Under the pieces are notes generated by a model, which worked only from the letters and a program-made list of their open reading frames with translations, did not search any database and had not been told where the DNA came from. Positions 16,660 through 24,995 of a DNA stretch of 64,000 nt are shown here, piece by piece; the first letter of the stretch is position 1; each line of letters begins with the position of its first letter. The translations under genes and the position numbers were made by a program. Origin of the DNA: Macrococcus epidermidis (GTDB taxonomy: Bacteria; Bacillota; Bacilli; Staphylococcales; Staphylococcaceae). Location of the stretch: contig NZ_PZJH01000001.1 in NCBI RefSeq assembly GCF_003259695.1, positions 62,001 through 126,000 on the forward strand. Direction: 5' to 3'.

Positions 16660-17670
16660 ATGAAAAAGACTGGATTAGCTTTACTAGCTTTAGGAATGTT
16701 ATTACCAACAGCAAATGCTCAAGCGGCAACGAAAGTTTCAGAATTAAAGGTTGGTAACCAGGATTATAACGCAACGATATTAAAGGATACTGTAGCTTTT
16801 AACCGTGAAACTTACAATTTATCTGCAAGTAAACAGAAGACACAATTAAAAGCTGGTACGAAAGTTGTTGTTACAAAGCATAAGTTAGTTAAAGGTTATA
16901 ATTTCTTAGTGCTCAAAGGTAATCGTTATATTCCTGCAGACGATAGTTTAATTGAAATCAATGAGGCATTAAAGTCAAATATTGATTATGATAAAGCACA
17001 TTTAACAAACCGTGCGAAATATTTACTGAAACAAAGCGCTAAGAAAAAATATGCGAAACAATATAAATCTTTCTTAACAGTATTAGATAAAGATTATCAA
17101 AACTGGATGAACGGCAAAGAAAACATGATGTTACTAAGCTTAGTCGGTCAAAATGTATCTATTACCAGTGAGGGTCGTGACCTAATCACTTATGCTGAAT
17201 GGGTTAAACGTAAAATGCCGAAAATTAAATTGAATCCGCAGCCGAAAGATACAGCGAAGGTTGATATTTTATCGGATCAATTTATTAGTGACTTTATTAA
17301 TAATAAAAATAATATTGTTCGTGGTCATAAAGTCGGAGAAAAAGCGACTGATGTTAATAAAGATTATAAAGTTAGTGATGCTATGGTAACATACGTAGGT
17401 GTATTCCAGTATGGAAGAAACGCAGGTTTCTCTGTGGATGAGAAAACTGGTAAAGTAAATAAATTAATTTATGTGCCAAATAAAACTGTGACGTATGCTC
17501 AAATTATCAGTAAATACGGTCAACCGAAAGAAACAGCATTCTCAAATAAAACAGTATTAGAGCACATCTTATCTTATGATAAATCAGACTATGGTTATAA
17601 AGTGCATGTCGGGTTAGATAGTTTTAAAGGAAATGTAAAGTATATTATTAAAGAAGAGATTAAGAAGTAA
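16660..17670 (+). CDS. secreted protein with C-terminal BamE-like module
   Basis: A 336-residue protein with a signal peptide (MKKTGLALLALGMLLP, cleavage after NAQA) and no lipobox, so it is exported or cell-wall associated. A Lys-rich middle precedes IDILSD-like and module sequences. The C-terminal 90 residues contain VNKLIYVPNKTVTYAQIISK and YGQPKE, matching the repeated module of the neighbouring lipoproteins. The gene starts after AGAGG and ends before a terminator. Function unknown. Confidence 0.75.
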   Translation: MKKTGLALLALGMLLPTANAQAATKVSELKVGNQDYNATILKDTVAFNRETYNLSASKQKTQLKAGTKVVVTKHKLVKGYNFLVLKGNRYIPADDSLIEINEALKSNIDYDKAHLTNRAKYLLKQSAKKKYAKQYKSFLTVLDKDYQNWMNGKENMMLLSLVGQNVSITSEGRDLITYAEWVKRKMPKIKLNPQPKDTAKVDILSDQFISDFINNKNNIVRGHKVGEKATDVNKDYKVSDAMVTYVGVFQYGRNAGFSVDEKTGKVNKLIYVPNKTVTYAQIISKYGQPKETAFSNKTVLEHILSYDKSDYGYKVHVGLDSFKGNVKYIIKEEIKK

Positions 17671-17699
17671 TTTTTTATTTAAGTAAATAGGTACCACAT

Positions 17700-17732
17700 A
17701 GAGATTCTGGCTTAGGCTAGAGTCTCTTTTTT
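17700..17732 (+). terminator. Rho-independent terminator
   Basis: AGAGA-TTCTGGC and GCTAGAG-TCTCT form an imperfect long stem followed by T6. Confidence 0.7.
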
Positions 17733-17795
17733 GTTTTAACTTATAATACATATATTAAATGGATATTTACTTGTGAGGATATAAAACTTTAAAGT

Positions 17796-17825
17796 TTGAC
17801 TTATACCCCTATAGGGTATAAAATG
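17796..17825 (+). promoter_or_regulatory. promoter with CsoR-like copper operator
   Basis: TTGACT (17796-17801) is followed 17 bases later by TAAAAT. The spacer is TATACCCCTATAGGGTATA (17802-17820), a near-palindrome with the GC-rich core typical of CsoR/copper-responsive sites. A repressor here would block polymerase until copper is present. No csoR gene lies in this window. Confidence 0.65.
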
Positions 17826-17859
17826 AAGTAGAATTAATAAACCTGAAGGAGTGGAACAC

Positions 17860-18378
17860 ATGAGAAGAATAATTGCAGTTGTTGCGAGTGCAGGTATTTT
17901 GTTAAGTGGGTGTGGTGCAAATGAAGAAGCGAAACATGACGAGCATGCACATATGAATCACAATAGTGAAGCTACGCCAGCAAACATGAAAGTTGCAGAG
18001 AATCCGAAATATAAAAAAGGTGACAAAGTCACATTAACTGAAGGTCATATGCCAGGTATGAAGGATGCAGAGGGTGTTGTAAAAGAGGTTTATACAACTT
18101 ATGTGTATGAAGTGAGTTATCAACCGAAGAATGGTGATAAAAAAGTAAGTCATCATAAATGGGTGGTAAACGAAGAGTTAAAAGATGCACCGAAGTCCGG
18201 CTTGAAAAAAGGCGATAAAGCTGAGATGACTGCTAATCATATGGATGGTATGAAGGGTGCAGATGCAACAATTGATGATGTTCATAAGACAGATGTCTAT
18301 GTTGTGGATTATAAAGATACAAAAACAGGTAAGACTGTTAAAGATCATAAATGGATGACTGAAGACGAGTTAAAATAA
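17860..18378 (+). CDS. YdhK-family lipoprotein (two DUF1541 repeats), probable copper binding
   Basis: A 172-residue lipoprotein with lipobox LLSGC and a His-rich linker (HDEHAHMNHN). Two tandem DUF1541 repeats follow, each with a GHMPGMK or NHMDGMK motif, a TYVYEVSY/TDVYVVDY strand and HKWVV/HKWMT. Met and His clusters of this kind suit copper binding on the cell surface, as reported for staphylococcal CopL-type proteins. ATG 17860 is nine bases after AAGGAG. The CsoR-like operator upstream supports copper control. Monocistronic, with a terminator. Confidence 0.8.
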   Translation: MRRIIAVVASAGILLSGCGANEEAKHDEHAHMNHNSEATPANMKVAENPKYKKGDKVTLTEGHMPGMKDAEGVVKEVYTTYVYEVSYQPKNGDKKVSHHKWVVNEELKDAPKSGLKKGDKAEMTANHMDGMKGADATIDDVHKTDVYVVDYKDTKTGKTVKDHKWMTEDELK

Positions 18379-18393
18379 TTATGTAGTATAATT

Positions 18394-18426
18394 CTCCGTA
18401 TATGTAATTACATATGCGGATTTTTT
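18394..18426 (+). terminator. Rho-independent terminator
   Basis: CCGTATATGTAA and TTACATATGCGG form a stem with one mismatch, followed by T6. Confidence 0.85.
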
Positions 18427-18521
18427 ATATTAAAAATAAGTAAATTATTAAAAATAATATTTATTCATACACAAAATTAGTAGATAATAGAAGTAATGAA
18501 TAAATTTTAAAGGGGCTTACT

Positions 18522-19538
18522 ATGAAAAAGTTATTACTATTATCTATGACAGCAATGTTGATGGCGGCATGTGGCAATGAAGAAGAAACGAAAGAAAAAG
18601 GTGCGTCAAAAGTAGAAACTGAAACATCTGCATCTACTGAAGAGAAGAAAGAAGTAAGCACTGAAGAAAAAGCGAAAGAGACAAAAAAAATAGTAGAGAA
18701 AAAAGATTCTACGGAAGAGAAAAACTTGAGTGGTAAATATCCTTACATGGATGAAGATGGCCATATCGATATTTTGTCTGATGCGTTTATCAATGCATAC
18801 ACGAGACAAAACCGTATTTCAGAGTTTGCAGGTATAACGCAGGGTATGGAGGTTACTGAAGTTGAAAAGATGTATGGTAAACCAACTCATGATGGTAAGA
18901 GCAGAATAAGTAGTAATCATGAGCGTTTTGGTGATATTGCGATAGAAAATACAGATTATAAAGTTTCTCAGATTTATATTAATTCATCAACGCCTCATAC
19001 GCGGGAAGAAATTCTTGCTAAATACGGTGTTGCTACTGAAGTTTGGAAAAGTGATGATGGAGAAGTGATTTCATTAGTTTATAACAATAATCATTCAAAC
19101 GGATTCCAGCTTATTCTCCACTTTGATAAGAATGATAATTTTATCGCAATGGAACAACAACCAGAAACATATCAAATGACTGGAGAATTGATCGTAAGTG
19201 ATGATGATGCTCCGAGTGCAAACGAAACACAAGCTAATAAAAGTGAGGTATCTTGTAGTTATGATAATTCTCCGGAAGTATCAAATGAAAGACAACAAAA
19301 ATTACGCACAATAGCTATCGCAAATAAATGTTTAGATGATTTTGAAAAAAATCCATCTGACACAGAATCTCAAACGATTGCGTGGAATTTAATGATTAGA
19401 GGTTCTTCTCCAGGTAGTTTTTCAGGTTATCCAGATGTGAGAGCAGCTGCTGAAAAAGTGTATGATAGATTAGGTAAATATGATGAAAGAGCACTTGAGT
19501 TTAAAGATGATTTTATCAATCCATGGCCGAAAGAATAG
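18522..19538 (+). CDS. lipoprotein with one BamE/SmpA-like module
   Basis: A 338-residue lipoprotein: lipobox LMAAC, then an 80-residue Glu/Lys/Thr linker. A domain follows with HIDILSDAFINAYTRQN, FAGITQGMEVTEVEKMYGKP, VSQIYINSS and REEILAKYG. The order is the same as in the second half of the 42632 lipoprotein (IDIKDPAFKQYF, GMTREEVEALYGP, VGAIYITPG, FNKVFGEP). After the module is a C-terminal helical domain of about 90 residues (ERQQKLRTIAIANKCLDDFEK) not found in the others. Function unknown. Confidence 0.75.
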   Translation: MKKLLLLSMTAMLMAACGNEEETKEKGASKVETETSASTEEKKEVSTEEKAKETKKIVEKKDSTEEKNLSGKYPYMDEDGHIDILSDAFINAYTRQNRISEFAGITQGMEVTEVEKMYGKPTHDGKSRISSNHERFGDIAIENTDYKVSQIYINSSTPHTREEILAKYGVATEVWKSDDGEVISLVYNNNHSNGFQLILHFDKNDNFIAMEQQPETYQMTGELIVSDDDAPSANETQANKSEVSCSYDNSPEVSNERQQKLRTIAIANKCLDDFEKNPSDTESQTIAWNLMIRGSSPGSFSGYPDVRAAAEKVYDRLGKYDERALEFKDDFINPWPKE

Positions 19539-19632
19539 ATAAAAACTTTCAGAATCCCTGCTATAGCTTTAAACTTAGGGAAAGGAAATATTCATTCATA
19601 AAATGAAGCATCGAATTGGTACAAAATGTCTA

Positions 19633-19674
19633 GCGCGGGAGAGTAATTATTAATGATTCTCCCGTGCTTTTGTT
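19633..19674 (+). terminator. Rho-independent terminator
   Basis: GCGCGGGAGA and TCTCCCGTGC form a strong stem with an AT-rich loop, followed by a T-rich tract. Confidence 0.8.
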
Positions 19675-19733
19675 ATACAAAGCATAAAAATTTTTTATAA
19701 TCAAAGTAACAAATTACACACCGTGGAGGGCTT

Positions 19734-20336
19734 ATGCAGAATAGATCAATGTCTTTTTGGGAAGCAACGTAGTTATTTTGGACGAGAGCATTTGATTTTA
19801 GTGGACGTTCACGAAGAAAAGAATTTTGGGTACCGGTATTCACACAAGTCTTATTTTATATTATTAGTGTAGTGATTTATCTTTTTATTATGATATCAGG
19901 GTTATCTGCGATAGACACATCTTCAACTGATGGTAATCATGAGGCTTTTGCATTTACTACTATTTCAATTGCTGTAATGATTGTATTTCTATGTTTGATT
20001 AGTTTAATCTTGTTAATACCTAACATTTCTTTACTTTTACGTCGTTTGCATGACATTGGTAAGAGTGGTAAATGGGCTATTTTATGAATTGGTGTACCGA
20101 ATATTTTATATTATGTTATTTCTTTTACTAAATACTCTGGTGGCGATACAGATTTAATGGGTATCTATCTTGTAATTAATTTGATTATTGTTATTACTTC
20201 TCTTGTATTTTTTGTCTGGACGATCATTCGGTGTGTACAAGACTCACAACCTGGTCCTAATGAATATCAAGGCAATCAAGAACCGTATCATCTACGATAC
20301 GGTTCTTTTTCTAAATTTAATTGCGCCAAATTATAG
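19734..20336 (+). pseudogene. DUF805 membrane protein gene with two nonsense codons
   Basis: From ATG 19734 the frame encodes FWEAT, TAG (19770-19772), LFWTRAFDFSGRSRRKEFW (the DUF805 N-terminal signature), two membrane helices and LLRRLHDIGKSGKWAIL. A TGA follows (20085-20087), then a further helix and DSQPGPNEYQGNQ. The two stops interrupt an otherwise conserved frame with no indel, so decay is recent. Its normal stop may be lost as well, because the frame runs through the hairpin at 20278-20310. Confidence 0.85.
20278..20310 (+). terminator. Rho-independent terminator within the DUF805 pseudogene tail
   Basis: AAGAACCGTATC and GATACGGTTCTT form a perfect 12-base stem with a nine-base loop, then T5. 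Confidence 0.85.
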
Positions 20337-20415
20337 AATATTTCGTATAAATGTACTCTAAAAAACACTTATGTTATAATTTGATTGATGATAATAATAC
20401 CTAAAGGAGTGATTG

Positions 20416-21051
20416 ATGATGAAAAAATTACTCGTAACAGGACTTGCAGCTGGATTAGTATTAACATCAGTAAATGTACAAGCAGAAGCAGCGACACCTA
20501 AGAAGATCAATATCGCAACAGAAGCTTTTGCGAACAAAGCAAAGAGCGGTAAATTGACAATCAATGGGTTAAAAGCTGGGCAAAAGGTGAGTTACTATAA
20601 GAATAAAAAAGGTGTTCACTATGAAGACTTCTTAGTGGGTAACAAACCGGGTTATGATTCAGTACGATCACCAAATGCATTAGCATTTACAAACTTCCAG
20701 GAGAACGTACCATTTATGAAACGTACGATTACGCAGGTGAACGCAGATAATATTAAAGCAGTGTCTCGTAAGAAGATTCATCAAGTTTATGGTAAACCGC
20801 TGTATTCTATCCGTATCGGTATCCATTCAGAAATGGGATATGTAGATTTTTATAAAAATATAAAAATCATTTCAAGCGAACGATATAACAAAGATCATAC
20901 AAAATTAACGAACGTCGTTGTTGACCGCATTGCTTTAATCAAAGCAAATGATTTAAAAACATTGAAGAAATGGCGTAACATCGATAAAAAATACGGTGGC
21001 GATCAATGGACTATCATGTATTTAAAAGGATCTGTCTGGAAAAAAGCATAG
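20416..21051 (+). CDS. secreted protein with 'YGKP' module
   Basis: An exported protein of about 210 residues with a signal peptide (MKKLLVTGLAAGLVL, cleavage near AEAA). It carries ISRKK-type IHQVYGKPLYS near residue 125 and a C-terminal segment with DFYKNIKIISSERYNK, paralleling the 13934 product. ATG 20416 or 20419 fits the AGGAG at 20405. It follows a decayed DUF805 gene and converges on the 21071-21529 gene with a shared terminator. No catalytic residues recognised. Confidence 0.7.
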   Translation: MMKKLLVTGLAAGLVLTSVNVQAEAATPKKINIATEAFANKAKSGKLTINGLKAGQKVSYYKNKKGVHYEDFLVGNKPGYDSVRSPNALAFTNFQENVPFMKRTITQVNADNIKAVSRKKIHQVYGKPLYSIRIGIHSEMGYVDFYKNIKIISSERYNKDHTKLTNVVVDRIALIKANDLKTLKKWRNIDKKYGGDQWTIMYLKGSVWKKA

Positions 21052-21056
21052 CACAC

Positions 21057-21091
21057 AAAAAACAGCACATTTAAATTGTGCTGTTTTTTAT
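21057..21091. terminator. bidirectional terminator
   Basis: AAAACAGCACA and TGTGCTGTTTT with an AT-rich loop, between two convergent genes. The leftward gene's stop lies inside the right arm. Confidence 0.85.
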
Positions 21092-21529
21092 GTTAATGTA
21101 TTCTATTTCATCTAGATTGATTTTCACGATTTGTTTACTGAATAGATGTTTTACTTCTATATTGATTTCTTTATTCTCCCAATGCGTATCTGTACTTTTG
21201 CCTTTGATGATCGTTCCGTCTTTTAACTTTATTTCGCACGATACATCACTATAAGATGATACGTAATGATGGTTATAATTCAAATAGCCTTCATCCTTCG
21301 CAATATGGTCGTAAATTTGTAGGAAATCTTTTTTCATTGCTGCAATTCTGGGGATTTGTTCTATCTCATCAGGATCGAATTCATAGCCAAATTCACTAAA
21401 TAATAGTTCATCATATTCATAGCCGATCATTCTAAAAATATCTTCAAAATCTTCTTCAAACTTTTCCGGATCTATATTATATTTTCTCAGCGTTGCTTTG
21501 TCTTCTTCTCTTAATATCACTGTATCCAT
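21071..21529 (-). CDS. hypothetical protein, paralogue of the 15934-16464 product
   Basis: A 152-residue acidic soluble protein. FSEFGYEFDPDEIEQIPRIA near residue 45 parallels the 15934-16464 product, as do the helix after it and the C-terminal strands. A beta segment with CEIKLKDGTIIKGKSTD recalls an Sm-like or OB-like hairpin. Both paralogues end at a convergent, secreted-type neighbour. Family not recognised. Confidence 0.65.
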   Translation of the reverse strand: MDTVILREEDKATLRKYNIDPEKFEEDFEDIFRMIGYEYDELLFSEFGYEFDPDEIEQIPRIAAMKKDFLQIYDHIAKDEGYLNYNHHYVSSYSDVSCEIKLKDGTIIKGKSTDTHWENKEINIEVKHLFSKQIVKINLDEIEYINIKNSTI

Positions 21530-21625
21530 TTAATCACCTCATTTTTGATAGTATAACAAATAAATTATGTATGTAACGTGTTATTTTCTATGTATTTCGT
21601 TATGATAATTTTAAGAGGTGAGTAT

Positions 21626-22483
21626 ATGATATATGTTATCGGAAGTATGTCTGTAGATTTAGTTGTGCAGGCAAACAGGTTACCAAAGAAAGGTGAAACA
21701 ATCCTAGGAGATGCTTTCTTTATGACAGAGGGTGGTAAAGGTGCAAATCAAGCTGTCAGTGCTGCACGCCTTGGTGCAAATGTTTATATGGTAGGTTGTG
21801 TTGGGGATGATAATTTCGGTGAGATGATTGTAACGAATATGAAAGCGAATAAAGTTAACGTTGAATATATAGAGAAGATTGATGACTGTGCAAGTGGCAC
21901 TGCGCATATTACATTAGCGGATAATGATAATTCAATTATTGTTGTACCTAGTGCAAATAGTGAAGTTTCAATTGAATTAGTAGATGAAGCACTAAATAGT
22001 ATGGATCAAGATAGTATTATACTACTACAAAATGAAATTCCGAAATCCATCATTGAATACGTTATTGAAGAAAGTTATAAAAAGAAGATAACGACAATCT
22101 ATAATCCAGCTCCGTTCATTGAAATCAATCCTGAATTACTGAAGAAAGTGACGTACTTTACACCGAATGAAACTGAAGTAAAGGCGATGTTTGGTGAGGA
22201 ATTTAACGATGTGATTGAAAAATACCCAAAACAAATGATCGTGACGCTTGGAGAACAAGGAGCGACGTATTTCGATAGTGAGTTGATTAATATTCCAGGT
22301 ATGAAAGCAGAAGTTATAGATACGACAGGTGCAGGTGATACATTCAACGGTGCACTTGCTGTAGGCATAAGTGAAGGTATGTCATTGAATGATGCTGTAC
22401 AATTTGCGAATCAGGCAGCCGCTCTTTCAGTGGGAGGATTAGGTGCACAAGGTGGTATGCCTTATAGACATGAAATAAAATGA
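21626..22483 (+). CDS. rbsK: ribokinase-like PfkB sugar kinase
   Basis: A 285-residue PfkB-family kinase. The N-terminal signature is EGGKGANQAVSAARLG (residues about 37-52); the C-terminal signature with the catalytic Asp is DTTGAGDTFNGALAVG. NPAP and TPNETE segments between them are typical of ribokinase, which phosphorylates D-ribose at O5. Start 21626 follows AGAGGTGAG; the 16-residue upstream extension is unlikely. No rbsD or ribose transporter is adjacent, so the true sugar may differ. Confidence 0.78.
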   Translation: MIYVIGSMSVDLVVQANRLPKKGETILGDAFFMTEGGKGANQAVSAARLGANVYMVGCVGDDNFGEMIVTNMKANKVNVEYIEKIDDCASGTAHITLADNDNSIIVVPSANSEVSIELVDEALNSMDQDSIILLQNEIPKSIIEYVIEESYKKKITTIYNPAPFIEINPELLKKVTYFTPNETEVKAMFGEEFNDVIEKYPKQMIVTLGEQGATYFDSELINIPGMKAEVIDTTGAGDTFNGALAVGISEGMSLNDAVQFANQAAALSVGGLGAQGGMPYRHEIK

Positions 22484-22489
22484 AAATAA

Positions 22490-22532
22490 AAAACACCAGT
22501 GAAAGTAAATGATTATCTTTCACTGGTGTTTT
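22490..22532. terminator. bidirectional terminator
   Basis: AACACCAGTGAAAG and CTTTCACTGGTGTT are perfect 14-base arms between the ribokinase gene and a convergent membrane protein gene. Confidence 0.9.
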
Positions 22533-22941
22533 GTCGTTCAATAAACGCTGCGTATTCTTTTTTAAATTTCATATTTGTTCTAATCATCCCAATCGTAAAT
22601 ACACTCCAAATAAGGCCTATAAGAATCATTAGAAATATATCATAGTGCTGGAAATATAAATAGATACTTGAAAAAAGGTTTATTAACAACAAGCAAACTG
22701 CGAAAACTAAACTGACTTTTTGATACTTTAATCGATATGAATATTTTTGACTTTCATTATCAAAATCACCGTATTTAATTTTTGCTTCCGGCCAAATGAA
22801 TAGGAGATAACCAAACATTAATAATGAAATAAAAATAATTTCTAGTGGATGAAGATGACCATTACCCGTTAAAAATAGATATAACAAAAATGCGGTGAAA
22901 ATAGAGAAGTAAATATAATATTTTACTAAATATTGCTTCAA
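22513..22941 (-). CDS. four-helix membrane protein
   Basis: A 142-residue protein with four hydrophobic segments (about 8-24, 33-50, 76-96 and 101-121) and a charged C-terminus. The start is TTG 22941, overlapping the TGA of the upstream gene (TTGA), so translation is coupled. It pairs with the 22938-23366 membrane protein. Two-protein membrane complexes of this size include transporters and bacteriocin immunity systems, but no motif decides. Function unknown. Confidence 0.65.
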   Translation of the reverse strand: MKQYLVKYYIYFSIFTAFLLYLFLTGNGHLHPLEIIFISLLMFGYLLFIWPEAKIKYGDFDNESQKYSYRLKYQKVSLVFAVCLLLINLFSSIYLYFQHYDIFLMILIGLIWSVFTIGMIRTNMKFKKEYAAFIERQNTSER

Positions 22942-23366
22942 ATCGTCTTTTCTTCTTTCATTTCACGACGTAACTCATAGTAGCGCAGCCATTTAAATAG
23001 GACATACAAAATAAACATAATTATAGTCGTGTAGTGCATATTGCTTCCTGGAATGTTTGGTGGTGAGAGATGGATTACAATATAGCCGAGACCAATAATA
23101 ATAGATAATACAATGCTGTATGTAATGCAGTCCTTTAAATACCATTGTGCAACGAGCCATTCTTTAGCTTTGTTGGTTTCCAGGTATCTTTTAATTTGTG
23201 TAATCGTATCTGCATAGCAAATCAATAGCATCATTGTAAATGCATATACCGCGAATAAAGTATACTTCGGATAGTATATAAAGATAAATGCACAAGCTAC
23301 AATGATAAGACCAACCATACTCGTAATATAAAATTTTTTATTGTGTTTAATATACCACGATATCAT
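22938..23366 (-). CDS. four-helix membrane protein
   Basis: A 142-residue protein starting MISWYIKHNKKF at ATG 23366, behind AAAGGGGTGG. Hydrophobic segments lie near 11-30, 35-51, 79-98 and 110-126. The central motif DTITQIKRYLETNKAKEWLV and the segment HLSPPNIPG recur in the decayed gene at 34924-35248. The end overlaps the next gene's TTG start. Family not recognised. Confidence 0.7.
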   Translation of the reverse strand: MISWYIKHNKKFYITSMVGLIIVACAFIFIYYPKYTLFAVYAFTMMLLICYADTITQIKRYLETNKAKEWLVAQWYLKDCITYSIVLSIIIGLGYIVIHLSPPNIPGSNMHYTTIIMFILYVLFKWLRYYELRREMKEEKTI

Positions 23367-23507
23367 GTCGCCACCCCTTTTGTTCAATATACTCATTATA
23401 AACCACAAATTAGGAAAGTTGAAGAAAATGGTATATTTTTTCTAGAAAATTTTATGATTAATTGATGAAACTGTTATAAAATGAATTTAATAAAGGTAGG
23501 TGTGCTT

Positions 23508-24404
23508 ATGAAGTGTTTAGTGATTGGATCAACTGTTGCTGATATTATGATTTACATGGATAGATTACCGACGAGTCAAGGTGATGAACATATTAAAAAG
23601 CAGATGATGGCAGTAGGTGGGTGTGCGTTTAACGTTGTGAATGTATTGCATCAGATGGGTGTAGATTATACTTTTATATCACCAGTAGGAACAGGTATGT
23701 ATGGTGATTTTGTGAAGAAAGAATTGAATCGTCTAGGTATACAAAGTGAAATACATCTAAGTGGTGCGAATGGATGTTGTTATTGTTTCGTTGAAGAAAA
23801 TGGTGATAGAACATTCTTGTCCCATCACGGCGTGGAGTATTCATTTAATCCAGAATGGGTAACGGATTTAGATATGACTTCATTTGATTATATTTATGTG
23901 TGTGGATTGGAGATTGAAGAAACAGATGGCGATAAGATTATAGAAATGTTGAAAGAAGTTTCAGGTCAGATTATCTTCTGTCCGGGTCCTCGAGGTAAAT
24001 TAATTGAACAGAGGAAAATGGAAGCACTTTACGCGTTGTCTCCGATCATTCATTTAAATGAACAGGAAATAAAAGAATTAACCGGGATAGAAAATATAGA
24101 AGAAGCGGTACAAAAAATGTATGACTGGACACATAATACAGTCATTGTGACGACTGGTACAGAGGGTGTAATTTATTATGATGGTAAGCTGCACAGTGTA
24201 ACAGGATATAAAGCTGAGGTCGTTGATACAATAGGCGCTGGAGATAGTCATACTGGTGGCGTAATGGCAGCATTAAGCGCCGAGAAAACACTACATGAAG
24301 CCATTGATTTTGCAAATCTAGTATCGAGTAAAGTGGTCGGTGTGAATGGTGTGCATTTGGAGAACGCTGAGTATGAAACACTACGTCAACTTATGCATAA
24401 TTAA
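23508..24404 (+). CDS. PfkB-family carbohydrate kinase
   Basis: A 298-residue kinase with VGGCAFNVVNVLHQMG as the N-terminal sugar-binding region and DTIGAGDSHTGGVMAAL as the catalytic C-terminal motif (GAGD). It is distinct from the upstream ribokinase; the replacement of the usual GG.A.N by GGCAFN resembles fructokinase or pseudouridine-kinase-type members. The start at 23508 follows AAAGGTAGGTG. It is monocistronic; the substrate cannot be read from the sequence. Confidence 0.75.
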   Translation: MKCLVIGSTVADIMIYMDRLPTSQGDEHIKKQMMAVGGCAFNVVNVLHQMGVDYTFISPVGTGMYGDFVKKELNRLGIQSEIHLSGANGCCYCFVEENGDRTFLSHHGVEYSFNPEWVTDLDMTSFDYIYVCGLEIEETDGDKIIEMLKEVSGQIIFCPGPRGKLIEQRKMEALYALSPIIHLNEQEIKELTGIENIEEAVQKMYDWTHNTVIVTTGTEGVIYYDGKLHSVTGYKAEVVDTIGAGDSHTGGVMAALSAEKTLHEAIDFANLVSSKVVGVNGVHLENAEYETLRQLMHN

Positions 24405-24475
24405 TATTCGAAATAGATTGTTGTTTTCTGTAAATGATAGTATGATTTAGGTAAATCGCATTGGAGGAAAATGAA

Positions 24476-24622
24476 ATGAAAAAAATTGCTATTAGTGCAT
24501 TAACTTTAAGTTCTGCATCTCTGATGGAGCTTGTTGTAAATGATGAGAATCTCAATGAGGCAATAAAAAGAGTTAAGGCAAACAAAGGAGCAGCTGGAGT
24601 TGATGGTATGACAGTGCAGTGA
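24476..24622 (+). pseudogene. signal-peptide start fused to group II intron reverse transcriptase fragment
   Basis: The 48-codon frame starts at ATG 24476 after GGAGG. The first 14 residues (MKKIAISALTLSS) look like the start of an exported protein. From about 24521 it reads LMELVVNDENLNEAIKRVKA and then NKGAAGVDGMTV, the characteristic N-terminal motif of group II intron reverse transcriptases (LtrA type). It then stops. The rest of the enzyme and the intron RNA are missing. Confidence 0.7.
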
Positions 24623-24807
24623 TGGTAGACGGATTCTTAGCTCACGGATTAGGTGCAACACCTAACGCTATGGCCAATATGGACTCCGTTACAAAATTAT
24701 TCGGACCTTCACAAAGAGCATTTTTAATCGTACCTGTTGTAGGTGCATTTTTAATTGATGTATTTTCAGTACCAATCATTATTATGACAATAAATTTATT
24801 CAGTTAA
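24619..24807 (+). pseudogene. gltS: 3' remnant of sodium/glutamate symporter gene (gltS)
   Basis: The last 62 codons encode GFLAHGLGATPNAMANMDSV, then KLFGPSQRAFLIVPVVGAF and a final helix, matching the C-terminus of GltS. About 340 upstream residues are missing. It directly abuts the reverse-transcriptase stub, so a deletion joined the two. A terminator follows. It is too short to be functional. Confidence 0.8.
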
Positions 24808-24819
24808 TACAAATATGTA

Positions 24820-24849
24820 AAAGCTCAGAATTTTTTTCTGGGCTTTTTG
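24820..24849 (+). terminator. Rho-independent terminator
   Basis: AGCTCAGAA and TTCTGGGCT form a stem with one G-U pair, then T5. Probably the original gltS terminator. Confidence 0.75.
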
Positions 24850-24995
24850 TTTTTTTGTTAGATTATTACAGAGTATTATCATGATCATCAGCACTTATCC
24901 CCATCTACATTAAAATTTAATATTATTGCATAATATTTGGATTTGTGGGAATGTATAAGTATTACTGTGTAAATGCACAAAAAGGAGTGTGTATT

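Noticed and set aside
21578-21625. Longer N-terminus for the ribokinase
   Set aside because: The upstream 16 residues lack a ribosome site, and the family's N-terminus begins at MIYVIGS.
23508-24404. Second ribokinase
   Set aside because: Shares only general PfkB motifs with the 21626 gene; key sugar-site residues differ, so a specific ribokinase name is not justified.
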